A DNA stretch of 64,000 nt from Marmoricola sp. OAE513. GTDB taxonomy: Bacteria > Actinomycetota > Actinomycetes > Propionibacteriales > Nocardioidaceae. Each line of letters starts with the position of its first letter. The stretch's first letter is position 1. Location of the stretch: NCBI RefSeq assembly GCF_040546585.1, contig NZ_JBEPOC010000001.1, forward strand, positions 2,542,001 through 2,606,000. Direction: 5' to 3'. The position numbers and the translations under genes are program-made. Positions 52,891-64,000 of the stretch are shown here, piece by piece. Below the pieces are notes generated by a model. It made no database searches. It worked only from the letters and a program-made list of their open reading frames with translations, and was not told the origin of the DNA.

Positions 52891-53195
52891 CCGGCCTCGT
52901 CGGCGAGGTGTTCTGCCTCACAGGTCCGAGGTACGGCGGCGCCGGCGACGGGGGCCGCCAGCAGACGGCTGGCGCGCGGCCGTCGCCCACCAGGGCAGCC
53001 GCACGCCCGCATTTGCGCAGTACAGAGCGCGCTGTCGTCCGCCCGCTCCGGCCGAGGCGGCAACGTGAATTTCGAGACGGGGATCCAGACGGACAATTGA
53101 GACTCAGAGTCTAAACGGATGGTCTGTCTGGACCGCCTTCTCCCGTCTCCGGCTTCCGTTACTTGCCGGTCACGTCGGTTAGGCACCATGGTCCG
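52891..53195. other. Gap between binding-protein genes 1 and 2, with inverted element arm
   Basis: No gene is supported in these 305 nt. The right half holds element copy 2 (53107-53136), preceded by CCAGACGGAC (53085-53094), which is a 9 of 10 inverted match to its GTCTGTCTGG. CACCAT (53184-53189) is the -10 of gene 2. The left 190 nt show nothing I recognise. Confidence 0.6.
53107..53136 (+). promoter_or_regulatory. Conserved 30-bp upstream element, copy 2
   Basis: It shares 27 of 30 bases with the element at 51331-51360 and ends 59 nt before the start of gene 2, against 60 nt for gene 1. The conserved spacing to two leaderless starts points to a regulator-binding site at about -60 to -90. 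Confidence 0.65.
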
Positions 53196-54679
53196 ATGAC
53201 CAGCTCGGGTGCCCTCTCGCAGCGAAAGACCCTCCGCTCGGCGGTGGGTCTGGTCGTCGTGGGCGCCCTCGCCCTGTCTGCCTGCGGTGGTTCGAATCTC
53301 GACCCGAGGGACGTCGCCGAGGCCAATGCGAAAGCTCGTGGCACTTCGTACAGCGCCGACCAACCCGGGACTGTCACCACGGACCCCGGATCGGCCGTCG
53401 CCCCGGGCCAGACGCCGGGGAGCTCTGGCGACCAGGACGCCCCCGGAGGTCCCGTGGACCCCGGCCAGCCGTCTGCTCCGGCCGCGCCCGTAGCCCCGGT
53501 CAAGGTCGTCAACGCGGCGCCGCCGACGGGCAAGGGGGTGAAGGCCGGCTCCTGCGCCGGGTTCAAGAACACGGTCGGCATCAACGCCTCGACGATCACG
53601 ATCGGCAACGTCGCCGACATCACCGGTCCCGTGCCGGGGTTCTTCACCCCGGCGATGCAGGCGGTGAAGGCGTACGTCGCGTACTTCAACTCGACGTCGA
53701 ACATCTGCGGTCGCAAGCTGGCGATGAAGTCCTACGACAGCCAGACCAACACCAGTGCCGACGCGGTGGCGACGCAGAAGACCTGTGACGAGACCTTCGC
53801 CGCGGTCGGTTCGATGGCGGCCTTCGACTCCGGCGGCGCGGTCAACGCGAGCAAGTGCGGGATCCCCGAGATCCACGCCATCGTGACCAACCCCGAGCGC
53901 GCCGCGTGCAGGACCTGCTTCGGTGCCGAGGCGCCCCTCGACGGCCACTTCCAGAAAGATCTCGCGACCTACTTCGTGAAGAAGAACAAGGCCGCGACGC
54001 AGAAGGCCGCGATGCTCTACCCGAACGCCGCGGCGGCCGTGAACGGCGCGAAGACCCAGGCGAGGTCGCAGGAGCGCAACGGTTGGAAGTTCGTCTACAA
54101 GCAGGGCTTCGACATCGCGGAGTTCAACTACGGCCCCTACGTCCAACGGCTCAAGCAGACCGGTGCGCGGATCGTGGAGATGTACGGCTCCTCGGACATG
54201 GCGATCCGGATGGCGCGCGCCTTCCAGTCGGCCAACTACAAGCCGGACCTGTTCCTGCTCAACGCCTCGCAGTACGACCGGAACTTCGCCAGCGGCGGGA
54301 GCGCCGTCGACGGAGCGATCGTGTACGTCGACTTCACGCCTCTCGAGGAGGCTGCCAGCACGCCCGAGCTCAAGCTCTACATGCAGTGGCTCCAGCAGGT
54401 CGCCCCGGGAGCGCAGCCGACGTACTTCGGTCTCTTCGCCTGGTCGGCGGCCCGCCTCTTCGCCGAGCAGGCGACCGTCCTCGGGGGCAAGCTCACCCGC
54501 GCGAACCTCGTCAAGCGTCTCCAGGGCGTGCACAGCTGGACCGCGAACGGGCTGCACGCGCCGCAGGACGTGGGCCGCAAGATCGCCACCGAGTGCGTGC
54601 GCTTCCTCCAGCTGCGCGGCGGCGCGTGGAAGCCGTACGGCCCGACCAAGTACCTCTGCTCGGGAAGGACCAGCGGCAA

Positions 54680-54683
<4 letters not shown>
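53196..54683 (+). CDS. Substrate-binding lipoprotein 2 of 4
   Basis: A 495-residue paralogue of gene 1. The lipobox is ALALSACGG with Cys30, followed by a Pro/Gly/Asp linker to about residue 115. The two-lobed domain starts [20 protein letters not shown] and keeps [29 protein letters not shown] and RTCFGAEAP. The C-terminal part has [33 protein letters not shown] and ends PTKYLCSGRTSGK. ATG at 53196 lies 6 nt after CACCAT, the same -10 as gene 1. Its stop overlaps the start of gene 3 (GTGA). Confidence 0.8.
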
Positions 54684-57660
<2,977 letters not shown>

Positions 57661-57669
57661 GCACGAGTC

Positions 57670-57709
57670 GTGTGCCTCGGCGCGCGCTGTCCGACGCGCT
57701 CAGGCACAC
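57670..57709. terminator. Hairpin between the binding-protein cluster and the DUF4012 gene
   Basis: GTGTGCCT (57670-57677) pairs with AGGCACAC (57702-57709), with GCGCG/CGCGC inside. It lies between convergent genes and could stop both transcripts. Its CTCAGGCACACAACCCG (57699-57715) matches the guaA hairpin at 41344-41360 in 16 of 17 bases. Confidence 0.7.
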
Positions 57710-57725
57710 AACCCGCTGGTTCTGA

Positions 57726-59540
57726 TCAGCAGGCGCTGTCGATCTTCACGTAGTTCGGAGTCACCTCGACGCCGGGCGTCGTCCGGAACACGCCGTCCTT
57801 CTGCTGGCCCGGACCTGACTTGATCGTCGCCACGATGCTGGTCCGCTTGCCCGGGGCCAGGTCGATCGACGCGGTCGCGACGAACAGGCCCTTGTGCTTG
57901 GCGCGGTTGACCGAGACCTGCCGGCCGTCGATGTTCAGCGCGGTCACCCTGCCACCCAGCGGGGCGTACCAGGTCAGCACCGTGCTCATGTGCCCCTTCT
58001 TCGAGCCGCTGCTGAAGCCGACGACGCCGGGGCCCAGATCGGTGACACGCCGGGGTGCCTCGGACTTCATCGTGGTGGTGACCCGGAAGGTCTGCACCTT
58101 GTCCGCGTCGCAGCGCGTGGCCTTCACCGTGGTCTGGCGTCGCATGTAGAAATCGAGCTTCGACGCCGAGGAGTCGTTGAGGTAGAGCCCGACGTTCGGG
58201 GTCGCGCCGGTGTCGACGGGGAGCTCACCGGCCAGCTTGCTCCCGGCGAACAGAGCCTGCTCCTCGGGCTTGGTCGCGTTCACGATCACGCGACCCTCCT
58301 GGAGGCTCGCCTGGAGCTCCTTGATCAGCTCGCCGGAGTCGGCGGAGCCGGTCGTGAACGCTTCGAAGATCTTCTTGGCGGCTTGGGCGAAGAAGAGGTT
58401 CTGGGCGTCGTCGTCCTCGGGGTACTCGGTGTAGACGGCGTTGAGCAGCACGCCGATCACGTTCTCCGAGCTGAGGGCGACGTTCGGACGTACCTGCACC
58501 GGGCCTGTCGCGCGCAGGATGCGGGCGAGCGCGACCGGGTCGAGGGAGACCACGCCGTCGAGGTCCTTCTTGTACTTGCTGCGGTACATCGCGCGCAGGA
58601 TCTGAGCCGTGCGCGGGAAGTCGGGAGTGAAGTTGGCGTCCACCCAGTAGTTGGCGATCAGCTTCCCGTACAACGCCTGCTCGTCGTTGGTCACTGCGAC
58701 GGCAGGCGGGTCGAAGAAGCCCGTGCTGGAGCCCTCGCCCTGACGCTTGATGATCAACGCGCCGTTGTTCGCGGTGAGCTCGACGAAAGCACCGGGGATT
58801 CCACCCGTGGAGCGGAGCTCGGCATTGTTCTGGAACACCAGGAGGTAGCTGCGGGGACCGTCGGCTCCGAGCATCTCCGGGGCACGCTCGAGCGCGTCGG
58901 CGCCCTTGCTCACCGCCTCCTGCGCCTCGAAGAGCTTGTCCTGCACCTTGGCGAGCGCGGACCTGACCGGCCCGTGCGCGACGGTGAGGTCGATCGCGCG
59001 GAACTTCCGCCGGCCCTCGGTGAACACCCGGTCGGAGTCCTGCAGGATCGGCGTCAGGCGACGGATCACGCTGAGGTCGACGCGACCGTCCTTGACCGAC
59101 AGTGCGCCGTTGTCACGCTCGGTGGAGAGCTTGGTGAGGCCGGGAACGCCGACGTTGGCGACGTCCTCGATCGCGCTCGCCGCCTCGGCCACGACCTGGA
59201 AGTCACCTCCCAGCAACGGGAGCTTCTCGCCGAGCGACCACATCGGGCCCTCGGTGATCTTGCGGGCCTTGGTGATGTCACGGCCGAGCTGAGCGGCGAT
59301 CTGGTTCTCGCCACCGGGTCCGACGACCTTGAACTGCTCGGTGAGGTCGTTGGCCTGGGTGCGGGCGTCGTTCAAAGCTGCACGGACGCGCAGGACGTCG
59401 ACGATCATCCAGATGGCCAGGACGAGGACCACGGCCCCGAGAGTTCCGACGGCTGCCAGAACATAACGACGGGCCACGCTGCTGGAGCGTGACCCGTCGT
59501 GGTGAGGCTGCGTGTTCTCGAACCCGTTGCCGGGCGTCAT
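57726..59540 (-). CDS. DUF4012 domain-containing membrane-anchored protein
   Basis: A 604-residue protein with one N-terminal membrane segment (YVLAAVGTLGAVVLVLAIWM, residues 27-46) and a large outside domain. The DUF4012 hallmark RSYLLVFQNNAELRSTGG lies near residue 230, with IPGAFVEL next. The C-terminal 150 residues are beta-rich and end in Cys. DUF4012 genes often accompany surface polysaccharide loci. ATG at 59540 lies 10 nt after the stop of the sortase substrate; an in-frame start at 59591 would overlap it. No ribosome binding site is visible. Confidence 0.82.
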   Translation of the reverse strand: MTPGNGFENTQPHHDGSRSSSVARRYVLAAVGTLGAVVLVLAIWMIVDVLRVRAALNDARTQANDLTEQFKVVGPGGENQIAAQLGRDITKARKITEGPMWSLGEKLPLLGGDFQVVAEAASAIEDVANVGVPGLTKLSTERDNGALSVKDGRVDLSVIRRLTPILQDSDRVFTEGRRKFRAIDLTVAHGPVRSALAKVQDKLFEAQEAVSKGADALERAPEMLGADGPRSYLLVFQNNAELRSTGGIPGAFVELTANNGALIIKRQGEGSSTGFFDPPAVAVTNDEQALYGKLIANYWVDANFTPDFPRTAQILRAMYRSKYKKDLDGVVSLDPVALARILRATGPVQVRPNVALSSENVIGVLLNAVYTEYPEDDDAQNLFFAQAAKKIFEAFTTGSADSGELIKELQASLQEGRVIVNATKPEEQALFAGSKLAGELPVDTGATPNVGLYLNDSSASKLDFYMRRQTTVKATRCDADKVQTFRVTTTMKSEAPRRVTDLGPGVVGFSSGSKKGHMSTVLTWYAPLGGRVTALNIDGRQVSVNRAKHKGLFVATASIDLAPGKRTSIVATIKSGPGQQKDGVFRTTPGVEVTPNYVKIDSAC

Positions 59541-59550
59541 CGAGAGCTGA

Positions 59551-60090
59551 TCAGGCGGCGACGCGGCGGCTGCGGATGACAGCACCCGCACCGATCGCGG
59601 TCAGCGTGGCGCCACCGATGGCGAGCCACATGTTCGGGCCACCGGTGTTGGCCAGACCGTAGTCACCGCCGGCACCGGTCGAGCCACCGTCGGTCGGACC
59701 GGCGACCCCGGTCGGGTTGACCGTCACGTCGACGCTGCGGCTCAGGTTGGCGGCAGCGGTTGCCCGGGTGCCGTCGTCGTAGGTGCAGACCGCGGTGACG
59801 GTGCCGGTCTCGACGTCCTCGACCTCGGTGGTCGAGTAGGTGAAGTCGATCGAGGTGCCGGAGCCGTTCTTGGCGCCCTCGGTCGTCGGCCCGTCGAACG
59901 TGATCTCCCAGCTGGAGCAGTCCTGGTTCGAGGTGGCCGTGCCGGAGAAGCTCTGACCACCGGGCAGGGAGGTCGGGGTGACCTCGAGCGTGATGGTGGG
60001 GGCTTCGTACGCAGCGAAGGCACCCGTGGCACTCCCGAGGACAACGAGGACTGCGGCGCCGACGGCCGCAGAGATGCGCTGAGTGATCAT
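59551..60090 (-). CDS. Cell-wall-anchored protein with LAxTG sorting signal
   Basis: A 179-residue exported protein: signal peptide ISAAVGAAVLVVLGSATGAFA, a beta-rich Thr/Ser domain with two Cys, then a Gly linker. The C-terminal sorting signal is LANTG, followed by the hydrophobic MWLAIGGATLTAIGAGAVI and RSRRVAA. LAxTG is the class E sortase motif of high-GC actinobacteria. GGAGA lies upstream of ATG 60090. No sortase gene is in the window. It is co-transcribed with the DUF4012 gene. Confidence 0.85.
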   Translation of the reverse strand: MITQRISAAVGAAVLVVLGSATGAFAAYEAPTITLEVTPTSLPGGQSFSGTATSNQDCSSWEITFDGPTTEGAKNGSGTSIDFTYSTTEVEDVETGTVTAVCTYDDGTRATAAANLSRSVDVTVNPTGVAGPTDGGSTGAGGDYGLANTGGPNMWLAIGGATLTAIGAGAVIRSRRVAA

Positions 60091-60372
60091 GAAATGTCTC
60101 CAGATGTCGTTCGAATGCGGTCAGAAACGTAAGTTCTGAACTACGGGTACAACCTTAACCGCCGCCTGTGGCGCGGGGATCATTTTGTCGGAAGGTGGTC
60201 CAGACACCAAGACGGGATTCCCCTGACAAATCCGGACATTCAGATCAATACCTGTCATTAAGGCGCACATTTTCTTGGCGGACTCCGCCGAGGAATGCCG
60301 AATCGACGCTGCGGTGTTGCCTCGGTACAGTCCAAGGCTGCAACCCCCGAACCCGAAGGGCCCCATCCGCCG

Positions 60373-61650
60373 ATGAGCCTGCTCAGCAACCTCAAGTCCG
60401 CCCTCCTCAAGCGTCTGGTGGCCCGCAGCGGCGGCATCGACTTCACGAAGCTCGACAAGATCCCGGACAGCGTCGCCTGGCCGTTGGTGCGCGACGGCCT
60501 GAACCCGACCGAGCGGTTGACCGCGGCGCGCGAGCAGGACCCGGTCCAGAAGCTCACCTCCTTCATGGGGCTCGACCTCTGGCTGATCACCGGGTACGAC
60601 GAGGCGCGCGAGGTGCTGGGCAACGTCAACCACTCCACCGACATCCGGCCCTACATGGGCAAGAGCGGCGACGTGGAGAAGGGGGACATCGGCGGCCTCG
60701 GGTTCACCGACCCGCCGGAGCACACCCGGCAGCGCAAGCTGCTCACCCCGGAGTTCACGATGCGCCGGCTCTCCCGCCTCAAGCCCGGGATCGACAGCAT
60801 CATCGAGCGCCAGCTGACCGAGACCGAGTCCGGCGCTGCCACGGATCCCGACGGCGTCGTGGACCTCGTCCAGACCTTCGCGTTCCCGGTGCCGTTCCGG
60901 GTGATCTGCGACCTGCTGGGCCTGCCCGACGAGCAGCGCGAGAAGTTCCGCAAGCTCGGCAGCGCCCGTTTCGACATGTCCGAGGGCGGGGCCGGCTCGA
61001 TCGGCGCCATCGGCGGCTCCCGGGAGTTCCTGCTCGCCGAGACCGCGCGCCAGCGCAACGACCCGGGCCCGGGCCTGATCGGCCAGATCATCCGCGACAA
61101 CGGCGACGCCATCAACGACTTCGATCTGGGCGGCCTCGCCGACGGAGCCTTCAACGGTGGCATGGAGACCTCCGCCTCGATGCTCGCCCTGGGAACGGTG
61201 ATGCTGCTGCAGGACCGCGCGCTGTGGAAGTCCCTGGCCGAGGATCCCGACAGCGTCGACGACATCGTCGAGGAGCTGCTGCGTCAGCTGGCCGTCGTGC
61301 AGATCGCGTTCCCGCGGTTCGCGAAGGAGGACGTCACCGTCGGCGGGCACCTGATCAAGAAGGGATCGGTCATGCTCGCCCACCTGCCGACCGCGAGCCG
61401 CGACCCGCGCTCGACCCCGGGTGAGGCGATGTGCCCCATGAAGGAGTCCTCCAACCACGTCGCCTTCGGGCACGGGCTGCACCGCTGCGTCGGCGCCGAG
61501 CTGGCGCGGATGGAGCTGCGGGCGGCGTACCCGGCTCTCGCGAAGCGGTTCCCGAACATGGAGCTGGCCGTCGAACCCGGCGACCTGCAGTACCACGCGA
61601 AGTCGATCGTCTACGGTCTCGAGGCGCTGCCGGTCCGGCTCAACGTCTGA
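60373..61650 (+). CDS. Cytochrome P450
   Basis: A 425-residue bacterial P450. The heme loop is FGHGLHRCVGAELAR with Cys372, the ExxR is EELLR (residues 300-304) and the I-helix reads NGGMETSASM near 261-270, with Glu-Thr present but Gly-Gly-Met before it. The usual meander FDPxR before the heme loop is replaced by MCPMKESS. ATG at 60373 is chosen to fit the family N-terminus. TACAGT at 60326 is a possible -10. The substrate is unknown. The 3' end overlaps the convergent gene by 11 nt. Confidence 0.9.
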   Translation: MSLLSNLKSALLKRLVARSGGIDFTKLDKIPDSVAWPLVRDGLNPTERLTAAREQDPVQKLTSFMGLDLWLITGYDEAREVLGNVNHSTDIRPYMGKSGDVEKGDIGGLGFTDPPEHTRQRKLLTPEFTMRRLSRLKPGIDSIIERQLTETESGAATDPDGVVDLVQTFAFPVPFRVICDLLGLPDEQREKFRKLGSARFDMSEGGAGSIGAIGGSREFLLAETARQRNDPGPGLIGQIIRDNGDAINDFDLGGLADGAFNGGMETSASMLALGTVMLLQDRALWKSLAEDPDSVDDIVEELLRQLAVVQIAFPRFAKEDVTVGGHLIKKGSVMLAHLPTASRDPRSTPGEAMCPMKESSNHVAFGHGLHRCVGAELARMELRAAYPALAKRFPNMELAVEPGDLQYHAKSIVYGLEALPVRLNV

Positions 61651-64000
61651 ACCCGTCGGCCCTGGCTCGCAGGGTCCGGCGCCCCTGGGTCCACAGCCAC
61701 CACGACGCGATCCCGACGGCCACCGACGCCAGCAGCGCCCAGACCCGGTGACCGGCGTCCTCGATCTCGGGGTAGACCTGCCAGTGGGTCACGAAGATGA
61801 ACATCGACGCCGAGGCGATGACGCCGACGAGACGGTCCAGCGGTCGCGGGACCGGGAGGCGCGGAAGCGCGAGGATCGCGACCACCGTGCCGATCACCAG
61901 GTACCCGCGGAGCGGGACGTCGAAGAAGCCCAGGGTGGCTGCCGTGGTGACCAGCGCGGCCACGGCCTTCTTCGGCCAGGTGTCGGCGTACGCGGCGAGG
62001 ACCCCGAGCAGGACGCACCACGCGGACGCCGCCGGCGAGTACAGCGCCACCGCGCCCGGGTCGTGGTGCGGTGCGATCCGCAGTGCGACCCCGACCGCGA
62101 CCGCTGCCAGGGCGACCTCGAACGGTCGTCGGCGGTGCAGGTTCCGTACGCCGGGCAGGCAGAGCGCGGCTGCCAGTCCCAGCGCCGTCCAGGTCGCGGT
62201 CTCCAGGAACCACAGCTGCCAGTCGGCGTCCCAGCTGCGCTCGCCGAGGAGGAAGTTGAGCATCAGGGCGGTCGGCCAGTCGTAGCTGCCGCGGACCAGG
62301 ATCACGCCGACGATGACCACCACGGCGGGGAGCAGCATCTCCCGGAGGGCGCGCAGGGTCGAGGTCAGTCGTTCGGCGGCGTCGGTCCGTGCGAGCGCGA
62401 ACCGGGTGAGGTTGAAGCCGAAGATCGCCAGCAGGACGTGGGCCCCGCCCTGGGTCTTCCAGAGGTCCACGTGCGAGCCGACCACCAGGAGGATCGCCAG
62501 CGCGCGCAGCACCATCGGCGTCTCCAGCCAGGCCCAGGCCCGACGCGGACGCGTGGCCGTGACGGAGAGCTCGGCGACGGTCAGCTCGGGCCAGTTCGCC
62601 GGAACGGTGCCGAGCAGCCGCTCCAGGCGGGCGAAGGTCTCGACGTACGACAACGAGTCGCCGCGCAGCGAGAGGAAGGAGTCGTCATCGGAGACGTCCC
62701 GGCCGAAGACCCCGGCGTACGCCGACGCCACGTCCTCGGGCGCCGCCGACGCCGGGGCTCGCCGGGCCAGAGCGCCGAGGGCAGCCAGGTCCGTCTTGCC
62801 GTGGGCCGTCCGCGGGACCTCGTCCAGGACGTGGCCGTGCACAGCGTGAGCAGGCACGCAGTGGGAGCTGGAGATCTCCGCGCGCGCGGTGTCCAGGTCC
62901 TCCGGGTCTGTCGCGAAGACGTGCAGCCTGTCGCCCTCGACGACCAGGGACGCCCGGACCCCGCCCGCAGCGAGCTGGTGCTCGGCGTGGTCGAGGTCGA
63001 GCCGTACGCCGAACAGCTTGGCCACCCGGTTGCAGCGCCCGACGATCTCGAACAGTCCGTCGTCGTGCTGGACGGCGAGGTCGCCGGTGCGGAGCTCGGT
63101 CAGGGTCGCGCCGAGGGCGAGGTCGGCCGCGGTGCGGGCGTACCCGAGCATGACGTTCGGGCCGCTGTAGACGAGCTCGCCGTGGTCGATGCGGAACTCG
63201 CCGCCGGCGATGGGGACGCCGATGCAGTCCGGGCGTTGCGCCGCCATCCCGGCCGGCAGGTAGGCCATCCGAGCAGTGGCCTCGGTCTGCCCGTACATCA
63301 CCACGAGCTCGACGTCGCGCGCGGCAGCACGCAGGGCCAGGTCGCGCACGACCGCGGGCGCGAGCCGGCCGCCCGCCTGGGTCACCTGCCGCAACCCGGC
63401 GACCGCCAGCCAGTCCTGGCCGGACCGCTCGAGGAGCTCGAACGTGTACGGCACCCCGGCGAGCGAGGTCGCCCCGGCGCGCTCGAAGGAGTCCAGGAAG
63501 TCCGGTTCCACCACGGACTGCTCGGTCAGCCAGAGGCTGCCGCCGGCCTGGAGGTGCGAGTTCACCACCGACAGCCCGTAGCAGTACTGCATCGGCAGGG
63601 TCGTCGCCGCGCGCGAGGTCTCGTCGAGACCGAGGTAGTCCGCGATCGCTGCGGCATTGCTGCGCAGGTTCTCGCGCGAGAGCCGTACGAGCTTGGGTGT
63701 ACCGGTCGAACCCGAGGTGCCGAGGAGCACGGCCAGGTCGGGGTGGAGGTCGTGCGTGGTCGTCGTCCGGATCTCGTCGTCGACCCAGTGGTCGCCGAGC
63801 CGGGAGCAGACCAGGTCGGGTCGGTACTCGGCGGCCAGCTGCTCCCACTGGCGGCGCGCAGCAACCGCGCTGAGGTCGGGGACCAGGAGCACGGGGTGGT
63901 GGCCCCGGAGCGCGGCGAGGTAGGTCGCCAACGGTTCGACGGCGTTGCCGCACTCGAGCATGATCAGGCGCCGGCTGGTGCCGAGCACCTCCAGGCGGCG
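61640..64000 (-). CDS. Adenylation-ACP-membrane acyltransferase fusion, cut by the right edge
   Basis: At least 786 residues are visible and the frame is open at the edge, so the N-terminus is missing. Numbering from the first in-frame GTG (63988): an AMP-ligase domain has LGTSGSTGTPKL (89-100), YGQTEAT (232-238), RTGDLAV (300-306) and TAHGKTD with Lys398. A carrier domain follows with LRGDSLSYVE, whose Ser445 can take phosphopantetheine. From about 490 a polytopic acyltransferase-3-like domain (LRALAILLVVGSHVDLW, then about nine segments) completes it. It probably activates an acid, loads it on its own carrier and transfers it across or at the membrane; substrate unknown. Confidence 0.8.
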   Translation of the reverse strand, partial: RRLEVLGTSRRLIMLECGNAVEPLATYLAALRGHHPVLLVPDLSAVAARRQWEQLAAEYRPDLVCSRLGDHWVDDEIRTTTTHDLHPDLAVLLGTSGSTGTPKLVRLSRENLRSNAAAIADYLGLDETSRAATTLPMQYCYGLSVVNSHLQAGGSLWLTEQSVVEPDFLDSFERAGATSLAGVPYTFELLERSGQDWLAVAGLRQVTQAGGRLAPAVVRDLALRAAARDVELVVMYGQTEATARMAYLPAGMAAQRPDCIGVPIAGGEFRIDHGELVYSGPNVMLGYARTAADLALGATLTELRTGDLAVQHDDGLFEIVGRCNRVAKLFGVRLDLDHAEHQLAAGGVRASLVVEGDRLHVFATDPEDLDTARAEISSSHCVPAHAVHGHVLDEVPRTAHGKTDLAALGALARRAPASAAPEDVASAYAGVFGRDVSDDDSFLSLRGDSLSYVETFARLERLLGTVPANWPELTVAELSVTATRPRRAWAWLETPMVLRALAILLVVGSHVDLWKTQGGAHVLLAIFGFNLTRFALARTDAAERLTSTLRALREMLLPAVVVIVGVILVRGSYDWPTALMLNFLLGERSWDADWQLWFLETATWTALGLAAALCLPGVRNLHRRRPFEVALAAVAVGVALRIAPHHDPGAVALYSPAASAWCVLLGVLAAYADTWPKKAVAALVTTAATLGFFDVPLRGYLVIGTVVAILALPRLPVPRPLDRLVGVIASASMFIFVTHWQVYPEIEDAGHRVWALLASVAVGIASWWLWTQGRRTLRARADGFRR

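Noticed and set aside
60373-64000. Part of a secondary-metabolite cluster (P450 plus adenylation-carrier protein)
   Set aside because: Only two candidate genes are visible, convergent and without condensation, ketosynthase or thioesterase genes; the right edge may hold more but this cannot be seen.

Overview
The window is 64 kb of very GC-rich actinobacterial chromosome. Gene content suggests a member of the Nocardioidaceae or a close relative: F420-type LLM oxidoreductase, RpfB, WS/DGAT, a CysQ very like the mycobacterial enzyme, a protein mannosyltransferase, MpaB oxygenase, DUF3516 helicase and a ClpP pair with a PopR/ClgR-type regulator. The genus is an inference. There is no transposase, phage gene or CRISPR array. 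The window reads as core chromosome with accessory islands, and both ends cut genes.

Layout. 0-5.5 kb: end of an LLM oxidoreductase, acyl-CoA synthetase, a small Cys/Lys-rich protein with ferritin behind an IdeR-like box, and a protein O-mannosyltransferase. 5.5-12.3 kb: the conserved rsmI-tatD-rpfB-ksgA-ispE-ABC-F run, with a CRP/GlxR-type palindrome before rpfB. 12.3-25.4 kb: exporter, MarR/Tam pair with operators, small enzymes, TetR regulators, lipid genes (desaturase, thioesterase, WS/DGAT), a tRNA-Gln, an MpaB oxygenase and a secreted RTX protein. 25.5-30.9 kb: glmU-prs-rplY-pth-cysQ, interrupted by two striking intergenic repeats. 30.9-41.3 kb: carotenoid-type membrane protein, LigD-type polymerase, succinate-semialdehyde dehydrogenase and GMC oxidoreductase, a GT-C glycosyltransferase and guaA. 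41.4-49.8 kb: the PopR/ClpP locus, lipoproteins, a DUF3516 helicase and a secreted protease. 49.8-57.7 kb: a frameshifted DHDPR-like gene and four tandem substrate-binding lipoproteins with no transporter. 57.7-64 kb: a LAxTG sortase substrate with a DUF4012 protein, a P450, and an adenylation-ACP-acyltransferase fusion cut by the right edge.

Two features run through the window. About 25 genes have a -10-like hexamer ending exactly 6 or 7 nt before the start codon and no ribosome binding site, the signature of leaderless transcripts. The gaps hold several unrelated repeats: an inverted array of 32-bp units (28111-28409), a 76-78-bp tandem repeat carrying copies of the cysQ promoter and start (29921-30097), a related single copy beside the tRNA (18822-18882), a hairpin repeat (37561-37721) and a terminator sequence shared by two sites (41309, 57670).

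The most novel-looking items are the amplified cysteine-rich binding-protein cluster with its conserved 30-bp upstream element, the self-contained PopR/ClpP circuit with operators at both promoters and a C-terminal degron, the 32-bp inverted array, and the tripartite adenylation-ACP-acyltransferase protein.
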